Source: Biomphalaria glabrata (Eukaryota > Mollusca > Gastropoda > Planorbidae). Taken from it: a DNA stretch of 64,000 nt. Positions 10,836 through 25,900 of this stretch are shown one piece after another. The stretch covers positions 4,380,001 through 4,444,000 of the forward strand of contig NC_074716.1 of the NCBI RefSeq assembly GCF_947242115.1. The letters are read 5' to 3'. How positions within the stretch are numbered: position 1 is the first letter of the stretch; each line of letters opens with the position of its first letter. The position numbers were made by a program, and so were the translations under genes. The notes below the pieces were generated by a model, which saw only the letters and a list, made by a program, of their open reading frames with translations, did no database searches and had not been told where the DNA came from.

Positions 10836-10956
10836 ATGTTACAGATGAGAAAGTTCTAATGAAATCCATTCAGTAAAATATGTAGACCAGGTTTACGTAA
10901 TTGTCAATGCTCTAAAAAGTCAATACAGTAACATATGAAGAGCAGATTTGAAAGAA
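10836..10956 (+). promoter_or_regulatory. SON 5' leader with a cluster of upstream ORFs
   Basis: A long T-run followed by TATACAG ends at 10835, marking a likely acceptor for a 5' UTR exon. In the 121 bases before the SON start there are five upstream ATGs: 10836-10859, 10859-10876, two minimal ones (ATG-TAG and ATG-CTC-TAA), and one at 10935 whose frame overlaps the SON ATG. An in-frame stop (TGA, 10936-10938) precedes the chosen SON ATG. Such a leader would be expected to reduce initiation at the main ATG. Confidence 0.5.
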
Positions 10957-13900
10957 ATGGCCAATCCTAACCTACAGGAAATACCTCTACCCCCTATGGA
11001 GCACAAGGCTAAAAGCAAGTCCCCTTTAAAGGATGAGTTAATAAAGTCTCATAAAAAGACAGCTAAAGAAATGCTACAAGAAGCTCTTAAAGATCACAAG
11101 CTTTCCTCTGCTAGCTCTAAAGAACATTTGGGTAAATCAATAACTGCACTAGGCGGTAATTTTGCCAACACATCACAGCAGCCAACAGTCTCATCGCAAA
11201 GCATTGTAGACGAGCTTTTTAAAGACTTTATATCACAAAAATTTGGTGGTGCCTCAAAAGACAACGACACAAGCGGCAGGGTATCAAAAACATCCTCTGT
11301 GGATGACAAAATCAGTCAAATCCTAGACATGGAAATCAGTTCTATTAAATCAAAGACATTGACTTTAGACGAAACAGGAGCTAATGAGAAACTGAGAATG
11401 TTAAGTGATTCTGTGAAGTCCACAATCACTAGTAAAAAAGACAAAATTGGACAAGAAGGGGAGCAGTCATTGTTAAAAGAAAGCAGCACAAAACAAAGTG
11501 GGTCAACGTATACAGTTAAATCTGCCAGCGTTGGTAAAGACGACTTACCCACTACTTCACTGGCATGCCATTCAGAGCCAGAGACCAGTGACTCTGTTGA
11601 CTCTAAACCAGAAGCTAATCAAACCGATAAGAAGGGTACTGATGCATCTCTCCCACTTTATAGTAACATGCTGCCATTGGCTGTAGCCAAAAAACTCGGT
11701 GCCCCCAAGCTGTTAAAAATGAAACTCAGTTCTGAGAGCCTTTCTCTTATTAAATCTACTGACCATGTGGATAAAGGGGATCAATTGTGGGAGGAAGGTA
11801 AACAGACATTTTGTTACTTTAGAACCATTATGTTTTGAAACCATTATTAAATTTTGTTATGTAATGTGTGGGTGAAGAGGTACAAATACATGTTTTTTAT
11901 TGCATTTATAGTATAGATATTTAATTAATTTGTCAATTATGATACGATAACCACTTTGTTATCCTGAAAAATCAGGGCTTTGCATAGTAGTTTTGTTCCT
12001 TCTCATGTGAGCCCAGGATGGTGGGCTGCACACAGGGCAACCTTTTCAGCAGGAGCATGTTTCCATTGTCATAATTTTATTCTGACACTTTTATTCTGCC
12101 AAGTCTGTTTCCTTGTCCTCTGCAATTTTGTGCAGAATGAATGCATATTGTATACGCAAGAATTTATATTTCTTTCTTTTAATTTCTATTAATTTCTCTT
12201 AACATTTTAGATAAAGACTTTAAGATTATCAATAATAATAATATTATGGATAGTTAAATTATATGAATTTAAGTCATGTCAGAATCATAGGTTTAAAAGT
12301 CCTCTGTACTACAGTAACACTGAGAGAAAGTTTATCTTTTTTCCAAAGTAGTTGAAAAGGAAGAAGGATATTTTAGCATCCGAAGCAGCTCAGATTCTGT
12401 AACATTTTAATAAAAGCCAACTTTAAAAATCAACATTGTTAGACAAATGCTTATAAACTTAATATATCAAAGAGTGATGATAATTTTTTTTCTTATTAGT
12501 AATCAGTGTGAAACTTATCTGTATATCTTTAAAAACAATAAGAGGGTGAAGTATTTAGATTTGTTTAACCTCATAATATAACATGAATGCTTTGTATCTT
12601 TTGGAAGGTGAGGTTTGTTCCTCCCACAGTGATAAATCTGATCAAGACATCTCCGATGATGATTCCAAAGATGCACCATCTGAGACTGGCTCCATTGCCT
12701 CTAGTGGGGCTCATTCTGAATCTCATGGCTCAAAACATAAGAAGAAACGGAAACACAAACACAAGAAGAAGAAGAAAAAGTCCAAAGACAAGGGTAAAGA
12801 ACATAGCAGTTCTTTCAGAGAACACAGCAGTAGGTCCAGAGATCCAGAGGCAGAAGACTCAACAATGTACAGAGAGCGAAAACATTCACGGGAGATTTCA
12901 TCAGAGAGAGAAGACTTGAAGAGGAGAAAGAGCGGGGAAAAATACAGGAAGAGGAAGAAATCTCATTCCAGGTAAGTGAACTTTAGATTTGATCCCATTC
13001 AATTAATTGTCCTTTGTGATGATGTATACCATATGATGCTGAAGCTCAACTAAGATTTTGTGTTGTGCATATTTTCTAGAATAAGTTTCAATTATTAAAA
13101 TGGTGAAAATAAATCTACAATTTATCAAAATAGGCACTCTTTCAGTTAGGCCTGTAAAAGATTCTGAAGAAAAAAATGTGTTCCTTTGTTAATAAATATA
13201 ATCTTCTTTGACCAAACTAGTTACTTGGTTAAAAATATTTCTTTTGAAAAATTGATTAATCAACATTGTTTCTAAACTTTTTTTAAAGTCATTGATTGAG
13301 ATATTAAAACAAAAATGATTAAAATTTAACATTTATTCTCTAGTCTCTTTAAAGAAAAACAAAATCTAAATTTCACCAAAGGATTTGTTTTGTCAAACTC
13401 TCACAAATACTTTCATAAAATACACATTTTAAAAAGTTATTTCTAAAAACAATGTTTGGTTTTTGCAATTTTAATAGATATTTTTCATATCAAACACTCA
13501 ATAACAACCAACAATCTCTTCTCCTATTTTTTTAGATAAATACACAGAAAACAACTTTGCCTAACATACCAATCTGTAGACCATCATATTCTATGGGCTT
13601 CATTTTCAGCTAATTTCTACTCATCTTTTTTATTTCCTTGGTGTATTTTATCTATAACCACTCCTCTGTCACTAATCTCATTGTGAATTTGCCAAAATTT
13701 CATCTGTATATTAGTCCATGGTCGTTGATAAGAATAGAACATTGGAATATTCTGTTCATTCAAAAGTTCCAAATGTATTGGCACTGAACTATATAATTGC
13801 CTTTTTATCCCTTAACTATAGCTTCTTGTACCTTAATTCTTTCAACCTTTTTCTTATGTAAGCATCTGATGGTCAGATACTTTTATAAACACTTTGGGAG

Positions 13901-16900
13901 AATTGGATACTTAAGTACTGAACAAGTAACAAAAAAAAGTTTTTTTTAAAAGACAATGCCTCCTTTATACAGCTGGCCAACCTTCAGATGTGCCATTATT
14001 TTGCTCTTAATGAATGATAGATTTTTTTTTTAATGTAGCTTTTTTTTAAACTATTCCCCCCCCCCCTTCCCTAAGAAAATCCTTTATAGATCTACTCAAA
14101 AGTATATAAAATTCAAATGATAGGCCTATAGACCCAGAATTAGAAGATGGTGTGCAAAATGAATGTGTGTTTATGTAACTCCTTGATCATGAATACAGGC
14201 TGAAATACTCTCTGTTGTATGTGTGCTCAAGATGTAGAATGTCTTGAACTCCAGACCAAATTTAATTTTCACATTATTCTGAAAAATCACAACAGTTAAG
14301 CCCTGTGTTTTCCCTGTGTGGCTAATTAGCTAGTAATTTTTTTCTCAAAGATATACTTAAAATTTCAAATTTCTAGGAAAATGGTTAGAGCCATTTTTGA
14401 GATCTGTGTCCACCCAGGTTCCAGTTTGCTGAATAGAGAAATGTTAAAAATATCAGGATAATGTTTTATGCTGAATTAAATTTCAGAACACTGAATGAAA
14501 AAAATACTTTTTTATTTATTAGTAGCATTTTTAAAATTAACATTTAAAGGAAAAGCTACTCAAGTAAGATAACATTTGAATGTATTTTAGATCAAGGACA
14601 CCGAAGAAACACAGAAAATCAAGGTCACATTCTAGGTCAAGATCCCCCAGTAAAAGAAAAGATAGCACAGATTCTGAAAGGTATGTGTGACCTTGTACCA
14701 AGATTAGGCCATAAGACAGTGACCCCTAAACTGGCAAATTAGTCCAGAGGTACTTGGTGGTCATGGATTATATTACCTAGGCTACTTAGTGAGACATACA
14801 AATAATGGACTTAACAAAGTCGCAGCTAAATTATATAGGAGTTAATTTACAAAGAAAAATGACAGATAAATATATCAATGAAGGCTTTATGCTCATAGGC
14901 GAACAAAAGAGAAGAATGAGAATCCAAACTAGTGGGACAGTAACGGGTCATAAAATCAAATGACCATCCACACTGACAAACACTACTGTCTCATCTCAAT
15001 AACAATAAACAAAGCCAAGATAAACTCAAATCTATTCTGGTCACAAGAGTTTAAACCTATAGAAAAACTGTATAGCTCTTACAAGTAAAGATAACTTTTT
15101 AATAGAGATTTCTGCCCTGATTTCAGCCTCTCTTCAAGCAATATATTTTTGCTTCCCCATACATTGCAATAGTGGCCATGAACATGTAGACTGCTTTGGG
15201 AAACATCCATGTATAGAGATGAAGATGAAGACTATTGCTAACATTTTTCGCTTGGTAGCACACAATACTAATGGAGTTTAACTCTGACTATTTCAAGAAT
15301 TAAAAGCTATTGAATCAACAAAATCTCTTTACAAGTGTAATCAACCATAATCAAGAAATTCAGTCAGTAAACTGGTTTTATAAGTTTAAAATTACTATCC
15401 CTCAATAAACCAGTTTCAACAGGTTTAAATATCTCTCTGTAAACTTCTTCTGCAGTCTCATTTGAAAGTTGGAGTCTGTTGGAGGGTTCAGATGATTAGT
15501 CCAATATCTGAGATGAACTGGGCAGTATAGTTATTGTTTGTTTTGGGCATAGCATCTTGTTCTGGCCTCTTGATGGAAAATGCAGTTTTAAAGGACATAG
15601 TCAGCATTTATGATAAGGTCAAATCACACTATTTCAAATTTTTAGCCTCCACAACATGTGCTGTTTCGTTCTGTTGTGTCAGGTTCTGAGGCCAAAAAAA
15701 ATTAGACACTGTCTTGTCTCTGTAAACAAGTTTCATCAGTTAATTAAACCTGTTAAATAATATCCATTCACTTTACAAAATCGATTAAAATTTAAGTATT
15801 TCTAACATGGCGCATAATTTTTTTTAAAGTGTCAAACATATTTAAAAGTGTTATTATTCAGATATTATTTGACAATGCCGCAGTTAAATACATTTTAGTA
15901 TTTTGTTGTTGTTCTTTTTCTGCTAGCATTGTGTGAGTGTGTGTTTGTTTAACTATTACTTTTAAAAAAAAAAACTCAAAATAATTTCTTATTAAATGAA
16001 CTAACCTGTGATCTATTTATCAACTAGATACCTGTATAGTGAATGGGATGCCAGAAACTACAGTGAGACCTCCAATCTTCATGCCAGATTGAATGAACCC
16101 TCTTCTGAAAGACATAAAAGGTCTAGAGATCGTAGTAAATCAGCCGAGAGAGAGCAACGTCTTCAGATAGATAAAGCCAAACTTAGAAGAATAGCCATGT
16201 ATGCACGCAACTATTTTTTTTCTTATTTTGGTATTGTTGAAATAGGTTCAAAACATTAAATTGTATTATCAATTATCAGTTGAAAAATTAATAAATTATT
16301 GTTTTTTACCATACTTTTTCTCAAATTTTTCTTAATGTCTGGAAGGGAAACTAGTTATATTCCATGTTTTTCTAATCCATTGAGTGAATTCAGTGTTCTA
16401 TTTAATTTGATGTTAGAATATTTTTTCTATCTTTCAGAGCCAATGCACTACAAAATATGAAAAGTGGACAAGGACCCCGAGTTGACCTTACATTAGTGAA
16501 GAGTGGTGGGAAATCAGTGGAGGAGTTAACAGGTCAAATATAATTTGCATATTTGTTACTTTATAATAAATTTTAAGTTATAAGTCTTTTTTTAAAAAAA
16601 AGAAAGTAAAGTTCCCCTTTTAGACCTTGTGATCTATAGTGCAGATGACCTTTAGATTATATGCTTGGTGATAGAAGCTATAAAAAAAAAAAAAAAAATT
16701 TTAAACCTGTATCTTATTGTAACAAAATTTTGCTTTGGTGATTAGTCTTTTCTTTTCTATGCTGAATTTGTTCATATTTTCAAAGCGTAAATGAAAACTG
16801 AAAATAAAAATTTTCATTGTCTGCTTTAATATTAGCAATTGAAATACTTTGTAGCTTGTATAAACACTGTCTGGTCATGTGATAGGCTCTTCAGACTGGT

Positions 16901-19900
16901 TTAAGTTCAAACATGGCCTGCTGCCATCTATTAATGCTGTATGTCAATACTTCATAACTTCTATGTATGCTGTGTGTCAATACTTCATAACTTCTGTGAA
17001 TGCTGTGTGTCAATACTTCATAACTTCTGTGAATGCTGTGTGTCAATACTTCATAACTTCTCTGAATGCTGTGTGTCAATACTTCATAACTTCTGTGTAT
17101 GCTGTGTGTCAATACTTCATAACTTCTCTGAATGCTGTGTGTCAATACTTCATAACTTCTGTGAATGCTGTGTGTCAATACTTCATAACTTCTCTGGATG
17201 CTGGTACACAGCAGACAGAAGTTATGAAGTATTGACACACAGCATTCTCATAACTTCTATAGAGTATCAATACTTCTAGGAGTGTGCTGTATGTCAATAC
17301 TTCATAACTTCTATGCATGCTGCAAGTTAAATATTTAAAACCTATTTAAATGATGTATTTCAATGTATATGATGCATTATTCTTTTTGTCTAATTTAATT
17401 AATTAACTAATTTAACAGAGTTCTGTAAAAAAATTTCCTCCAAAAGTAAAGACAAAGAAGAAAGTGATTCAGATGATCTTAGTGACCTAAACGAGGCAAA
17501 GTTAAGTGATGATGAAGACAGGCTTATACACCATCCTTTTAAAGTCCGAGAGCCAGCTTCTAATAATATCATCATGAACATAAGGGTAGGTAACTTATCA
17601 CATCTGGGATTAGAAATGTTTGCAGTTTTTTACTTTTCTATTGGTTGGTGTATTTATTAGTCAGAAAGTCCTTCTGAAGCCTCTAGATTTGAATTCAAAT
17701 TTTAAACTTTTCCAACTCTGTTTCTTGGATAATTTTTTTTTGACAGGAAAAAACAAAAACATTTTAGGTAAATTGAATCTTTGCTTCCCATTGCCTCCTG
17801 AGATGTTGTTTTAATACAACTGCTTTAGGTGTACATTAAGTCCTGGCCATGTAATGTATACTTTGAACTGTTAACTCACTGAACCCAATTTTATACCAAG
17901 CTCTGAACTAGCACATGTTTATAGTAGGATTTAGTCAAGAAACATGTTCTTCAGAGAAGTAACATCATTGGCCTATTAAAAATTATCTAAGAAATAACAG
18001 TGAAAACATGGATTGTCATAAACATAATTCTTTTAGGACTGGAGCTAGATATGAGCTTTTAGCTTCAAACAAAATTATGTACAATAAAAAATTGAATGCT
18101 GACAAAAAGGATGATGAAAAAAAAATCTCAATTTACTCAACTTTATACATGATTGGGCTGACTTGCTTGGACAAAGGATATTTTAAAGATAATTTGTATA
18201 TATGAGAAAATGAATAGACTAGTTTAATAAGATAGCATTAAATGTAATTTGTCTTCAACCAAAGTTAGGGGATAATAGTTCCTAGGCCTCTGGTGACAAA
18301 GAAATGGTGACTTTGTTTGAAGCTCTTTGGACAAGTGTTGGTTTTGTCCTGAGTTACAACTTCGCATACCACCATCTACTGCAATCCTGCTTGTGGTTTG
18401 AACTGAACAGTAGTTTCAAAACAAAACCTGTATGTACTTGACATAATTTAAGCAACATGACCGACTGCTTTATGATGTTATTGAACTGATGGCTGTCACA
18501 TCTTTCTTTTGAAAATAAAAATCAACTTGTCTAAATTAATTTTCCATTTGTTCATATAAGTCTCTTTTTTATTTGATTTGTCTGTTACTTTCATCATATC
18601 TTGAAAAAAAAAACATTATAAAAAATTTTCATAGCACCATTATCTTTGTCACACTTAAAGTTGCTAAGTCTAAGGTATTTCATAAGGCCATGCCTTTTTC
18701 ATTAATAAATAAGTATGCACATATGTATAAACTGCTATTGTAGTTGAAAAAGGTATTAGAAAAAAAAAAGTTGTTAGCGAATTTAAAATGTTCATACAAT
18801 GCTATTATGGTGTTCAAATTATTATCATTATTACTATTATTATCATGGTGTTCAGGGTCTGCCAATGAGCTTGTGTTTAATTGCTAACACCTTTTATAAT
18901 GATTATTCCTTGACAGAATGCAAAGCAACTTCCTGTGCTGACGCCCTCAGAAAAGCAAGCCCAGCAGGCATCTTTGAGATTAACATTTCCTGTCTCAAGC
19001 GGTTCCCATCATCGGGCTAGTGAGTCAGAGTGGGTGCCCGTTGAGAAACCCCCACCTCCTGTTGCCGTCAGAAATCCAGTTCAGCCACAGGTTTGTGACG
19101 TGCTGCTTGTGAGACATAATGCATCGCCACATTTCTGACTGTAGCTAATTAGTGTCACAAGTGAAAATATGTAGGAATGTTTAATCTAACTTCTTTACTT
19201 GTAGAGGCTAGTTGGATTGAATGATAGAATGACTGGAAGTGTGTAACAGATTAGAGATAGGGAAATTCGATAATGCTGGATGGCATGGATAGAGAATAAA
19301 GTTTGTATGTTATTGAGTTCTTTGGTGCTTTATTTAGATTTATTCAAGTCAACAGCAGGACCCAAACGCTATTGGTGAGAAATATAGTTTTCTTCACCTT
19401 CACCTATTTCTGGACCGTTGGGGCACCATGCAAGATTTGTTGGCCATCTTTCTCCATTCCTCTCTGTCTTTCGCCTTAGATGGAACCTTTTTCAATGGCA
19501 GGCCATCCATTCTTTTATTTTTATGTTGTCTTCCCATCTCTGTCTGCTTCATCTTCTTTTTCCTGGTACTGTTCACTGAAGTAAGGTCATTGCAAGCCCA
19601 TAAGACCTTGAAATCTAGTCTACATAGTTTCAATTCTATTATATTCAAAAGAGCTGTAATATTTATTGATTAAATCATGGACATGTTTTTGTTTATACTT
19701 CTTGGGGGACTTACTACATGGAGCTCAACAGCTGTGATAAGTTAATTGAAAAATTCATAGTGTAAAATTGTTCGCTACCTTAAATTTTATTTTCCAGGTT
19801 GCTAGTGTAGAACCTCCGGCAGTTAACCCAAAGAAATCTGAAAGCATTTTCCCAGATGTATCTGAAGGACAGGTTAATATTAACCCTTTTTTTCTTTGTA

Positions 19901-22900
19901 AATAGGGTTTCATTTTTAGAAAAATTTTAAAATTCCTAAAGGACTTTTAAAACATTCTAGTTTTATACCTTCGGTTTCTAGACTTCTTGAATGCTTATAA
20001 TTAATTTGTCGTCTTCTTTAAGAAACTTGACATCAGTACTATTATAACGGAAAGACTGCAAGCGGTAAGGAAACTACAAGAAAATCCTTATGATGTGCAG
20101 GCCCTCAACAAAATGCACAAGGTCCAAGAACAGGTAGATTGAAAAATACTTTTTTTTTCTTGTTACCTAATTAATAGCTTTGATTATGTTGTGCAGATGT
20201 CCTGTCCATAAAATGATTTGAAAGTTTATTTTATATTGTGTCAGGCTAGCAAGTGGGCAATATCCAAACACCTGCCAGGCCAATTTATGGGCAGCACGGG
20301 TGCACATGTACTTTCACAAGAGGAACTTATTGGGGACAAGAAACGCCAGGCTTGGGCCAGAAAGGTAAATTTGAAAAATGTAATGACTAGAGACAATACT
20401 CTGTGTTGGTATGATAGCTAGCACTTAGGATTTTTAAAAAAATATGTTAAATCCTCTTTTAGTCGTAATTTTTTTTTAAAATCAGTTTGACTTTTTAAAA
20501 AATTATTTTATGATTTTAACTTTATTTTCCACATACACTTTGATTTTTGATAATGCATTTAATTTTACTTCAATATAGCCTATATTGTGATACAGTATAG
20601 ATCTAAAATATTTCATATTTCCTTTTTTCCTGCATACTGTTTTACAGCCATTTCATAATAAGACTTAAACATGTGTTGCTAATTTATTTTTGATGAATAT
20701 TCATTTTTAGATACGGTATCATAAATGCTGTGTTTTAACATTCAACAGATTGTTTCTCATTGATCTTTTCCATAAGGGAAACTTTGATGAGAAACATATC
20801 CAGCAGTTTTTAAGCTATTCGCTTTCCTTGTTTTTTTTTACAGGCTGTCTATTTCCACATGGAGCATCTATACAGAGCTTGACCCCATAGCATCGCACTA
20901 GCTCATCTCATATGGCCTCTAGCTGTCCAACCTAGATTGATCCAGTTTAGTCGATTTATGAGTCATGGTGTTATGAGCTAGTGCGTTGGTATGAGGAGCT
21001 CTTTATTTTTAAAAATAATTTACTTTTCAGATATATATATATAGTTTCTAAAAGAATCTACTTTAAGAATGAGGTTTTAGTTTAGACTTTTATACAGTAT
21101 CCCTTTCAGACCTTGCGAATTATAGGGCAGACTTAATCTTTTTCTATGGCCAAAGGTTTAAAACAGTGTCATTGTGATAACTGTCTTAACTATTTTCAAC
21201 TACCTATTAGAGCTGGGTGGACTCTGGGACAGCCTTAAAATCCTGAAACTCATAATTGCCGTCTTCACTGGGATTCAAAATTGAGCCCCCCCCCCCTTTT
21301 TCTGCCTTCGGTTCAGAAGCCAAGTGTTTTATCACCCAGGCACAACTTCCCCTTAGACTTGTATACCTATAGAGAAAGAGTAAAGTTGAAGATGCCCTTT
21401 GATCTATATCACAAAAACTAAATTCAATCTCATTTAAACTCTCTATGAGGGGGTTAGGGTAACATAGTTTGGCACTAGTAACTATATAGTAATTGTTATT
21501 TAAATGGCTTCAGTTATTTAGTATAACTGTATAGAATGAAGAGTATCTGTATAGCCTCAAAATGTGGGAATTGAAAGAATAATGGGTAGATAACATTTGG
21601 TTGGAAAAGTGTAATGACATTGCCATTTAGCACCTGACGGTATTAAATATTAGTGGAAAAAAAAGTTGGTTGCAGGTAATTTGGCTCTATAAGAGTGATG
21701 TGCCACAAAGGGCTCGATGTGCCCATTGTATGGTTCAGTGACTTATGTAAGGGTGAGTACCCACCTTGTCAAAAACACTCAGCTACAGTTGTTTTTTTGT
21801 CAACTGCCAAAATATGACCATTTTTAAGTGAATACTATTTGAAATACAGCCAAAAATTGTTTTATATTTTTTTGCAGGATATATATTTTTATTAGCGGTC
21901 TGTTATGTTAGTTAAATTATAATAAATGTTTACAAAGTAGCTTTATCTTTCTAAGCCCACATCAACCTTTCTAAACTCTGTTCCTTTCAAATTGTTTCCA
22001 TCAGCTGAGTGTTTGCATGGTGGGGACATTTAGTTTGTAGTTCAATCTCCATTGAATCTGTTTACTAGTTTTTATGTGTTGTTTTAATTGATTTTGAATT
22101 TCATAACTATAAAACATCTATATTTGAATTTTATTAAATAATTTGTCCTCTTAGAGCCATTTTTAAGATTCAAGGGTTTAATCAGTTGATTTTTTTTTTC
22201 AAACGGTAATTAGTATTTAAGAATCATATCTGGGTTTGTATTTATGTCAGTCTAAACATTGGTTGTTATGGATTATACTCAAGTGTCACTTCGTATACAA
22301 TGGCAGACTCAGCTGATGCATGCTGCTCCTGTCACTGGAGGCATTGGAATGTTCCTCTTACAGAAGATGGGCTGGAAACAAGGGGAGGGCCTGGGTAAGA
22401 ACAACGAAGGCAATAAGGAGCCACTTCTTCTGGACATTAAGATAGACAGAAAAGGTGAGCAAAAAAATATTTTGTTTTTAAACTAATTTTATCTATATGT
22501 TACAAGAACCTAAGAAAAACTGGGAATATTCTAAAAAAAAAAATATGTACCTTGTTTTTCCAACTTTTATTTATGGACCTCCAGCTATTGTCTGTAAGCA
22601 CACAGGATCCAATAGTAAAACCTGCTTTATAATTACATCAAGGACTAATTCTATACACAAGGTAGTTTTAAAGAGAATGTATCGATGCATTTAGGAAATC
22701 AACAATGTTCTCAGTGTAAGGTAATTTTGATTGAAAATCTCATCAAATCCTGATCTTTTTCTTAACATAACTCATTCTTATAGCTCCAGCTGTAATAATA
22801 TTGCCTTTTTCAGAAGAGGTACTTTCAAAATTAAAAGGTCATCCGAATAAAATCAAAACCTTTAGACCAATTTTGATAAAACTTGGCATAAATGTTCCTT

Positions 22901-25900
22901 GGACATTATCATTATTTAAGCTAATAGTTACCTGATGTTACACTTTCTTTTATCAAGGCCTAACTGCAGCAGCTGAAAATCCCAAGCAGCAGAAAGTACA
23001 GATGTCCCATGCAGCTAGAGCTAAGGATCTGTCTAGTAAGTATTCATGTTTCATTTTCTGGGATGAAAGCCTTTGTCATTATTTTTAAAGCTATCATTTA
23101 CTCATAAATCAGAGAATAATAATGGTGTTTTATTTCTGCCAACACTACACAACAGGACACAACCAACTTGTAGAGCTTGACAACTCAGGCTCTAAATGAC
23201 GTAATCCTTTAATGTCTGATGAATTTGCAGCCAGTACTGTACAAATGCTTCATCATGAATAACCATACTGTGTATAAACTGTACACTGATGTATCAAACT
23301 TATACCGGATTCTCTCTTTCAAACCGTTTCTAAACACTCAAACAATATTGTGATACCAGAGATACTACTTTAAAGTATAAACTCAAAAAGGAAATATTTT
23401 TCAAATAAATACAATATATTTCTTCTAGAACTTGGAATCATGCTGATGATATAAACACTTCATAAATGTACAATACAATGTAATTTGAATATGTTTACTA
23501 CAGTCGCTGATGTCTCCCAAAGCTGCTGTGTCTCTTTAAAATGCTCTCCAATTTATGTTATTGAGATTTTCTTGAACCTTCCATGCTATTCTTAATGCTT
23601 ATGGAAATTCTGTCATCGTTTTAAATAAACTTGTCAACAACATACAGCCTTGACCTTATGATGACCTCTGGAATTTCATTAAAAACCATCTTAAAAGCAT
23701 TATAGAAAATCATATACCAACTAAATACACATCAAACAAAATAAATAAATGCTGGTTTAATAATAGACTAAAGAAGCTTTGTAAACAGAAGGTAAACCTC
23801 TATAGAAAATTTAAAGAAACTAATGCAGAAAGAGTTTACAAAAAGTATATAAAAATTAAACACTTAACCCAAAAAGTAAGCAGACAGCTGCAGAGTGAAT
23901 ACATAAACAATGTAATATCTAAAGATAACAACAAAAACCTATGGTCATACTGTCAGGTGGGTTTTGTCCTCGCGCTCATCTAGGGTATGATGTACTCCGC
24001 TGGGCTCCCCACCTGAGCAGTGTTTATTAGCTTTATGCCGGGGTTATAATTTAGCCTTGGCTCGTCTGCCTGGGCACCCTTAACAGTCTAGTAATCAATT
24101 TATGCAATAAATATCTAGGAACGAATAAACCAAATATTAACGTAACGTATACTAGTAAATAACAATATTGCATATAACAACAAAGGTTTAATGAGTTAAT
24201 GATATATATGATATTATGAGGCATACATTATGAATAAATATCAATGGCAATTACAGATTACATTCAAAGGGCTATAGCACACCTTAATCTCAGTGCCATA
24301 GTCAACCAGGCCTCACAACGCCAACCCAACGCCACGGGCAATAGTCAACTACAAAGCCTACAACTCAGACTTGACTCCAGCAGAGTCCCAAGCCTGCGTC
24401 CCTAGATAAGAAAAATACACACTCCTTTGATACCGCCATTCTCACGATTATTAAAGAACGATTGTAAAGCTACGACATGTAGAAGATAGTAAAATAAACT
24501 AACTTACCCAATACTGGGGAATAACACCACACAGATAACTCAATCTCAAGGCACACCAAGAGAACACAAAGAGACTCATCTCAAGGCACAACAAGAGAAC
24601 AATGACACCAATATAGCGCATCCTTAGAAACAGAACTAATAAGACCTTATGGTGCTCAAACAAAAATACCCTACCAGATGCGCACGACATCCCCCCTCTC
24701 CCTCTAACTGGATCTTGCGAAAACAAGTCCAGTCTTCAAAAAAAAATTGAAAACTGAAGTATAGAGACAGCAAAAGAAATTAGGACACATTGCCCAACAT
24801 TGAAGCCGAAGAATCACAGAATTATTCACAGAGATGATGTCGCAAAGAACAACATCCATCATAAAACATTATAACATTACATTGCATAATAAAACAAGCA
24901 ATACATATTACATACATATTCATATATATCAAGCAATAGCTATAATAAAATAGTCTTTTTGTGCGAATCACACCAGTCTTGAGCACAAGTCTGCAAGTAT
25001 ATTGTCCTCTCCTTTTATGTGACACACGTCGAAATTGTAGTCCTGGAGCATCAGCGCCCACCTCGTAACACGGTGGTTCGTAAAGTTCGTGCTCCGGAGG
25101 TAAGCCAAGGCCTTGTGGTCTGTCTGAAGGTGAAACGTCGTTCCCCTAAGGTATCTGTCCAGTTTTCTAATGGCAAATACAATAGCCAAGCCTTCTCTCT
25201 CGATGATGGAATACCTCTGCTCCCGAGGCAACAACTTGCGACTCACATACTTGACGGGATGCAGAACACCTTTCACGCACTGACTCAGTATACCGGAGAT
25301 TCCTTTGTCCGAAGCATCGGTCTGAAGAAAAAATGGCAATGAAGGATCAGGCAAACGAAGAATGGGGTACCTACACAGATACGCCTGCACCCTGCTCAAA
25401 GCCTCCGCGCACTCATGATTCCAGTGCACCTTAACAGACCGACCCCGACAAGATAGATCAGTAGCATGAAACAACTCCGCGTACCCTGGCGAACCTACTG
25501 TACAAAACCGCCACGCAATTAATAATTATATGTATTAATTTTTTTCAACCCTCTAGACCACTTTAAGCCTTAAACATTCGTTTAACCTAGATATCTTTAA
25601 AAAGAAAAACAGTTGAACAAGATAATGCTAGTATTATACCACCCGCGGTACAATTCTGCATGTCATTAGTTATCTTCATCCTATACGACAGAAAATGCAA
25701 CTAGATTCGTAACCCAGATCCAATTGCTAAATTCAAATAGGATAAGATTGTACTTTTATGCTAGTATATGCTCTATTACCTGAGCTTCATCATATACATT
25801 TTACTCTACTACCAATTACTCAACCAACTAGTAACGCAATACTTTCATGTGTGTGCTAGCCTAACAACACACGCCCGCAACATTTACCGATGCGACCAGA

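Noticed and set aside
12587-12919. 110-codon frame overlapping SON exon 2
   Set aside because: It is an out-of-phase shadow of the Lys/Arg/Ser-rich SON exon, whose own frame joins its neighbours in phase.
16879-17279. Overlapping open frames of about 112-118 codons on both strands
   Set aside because: They are translations of a 33-bp tandem repeat. A unit divisible by three keeps frames open by chance, and the region is a SON intron.
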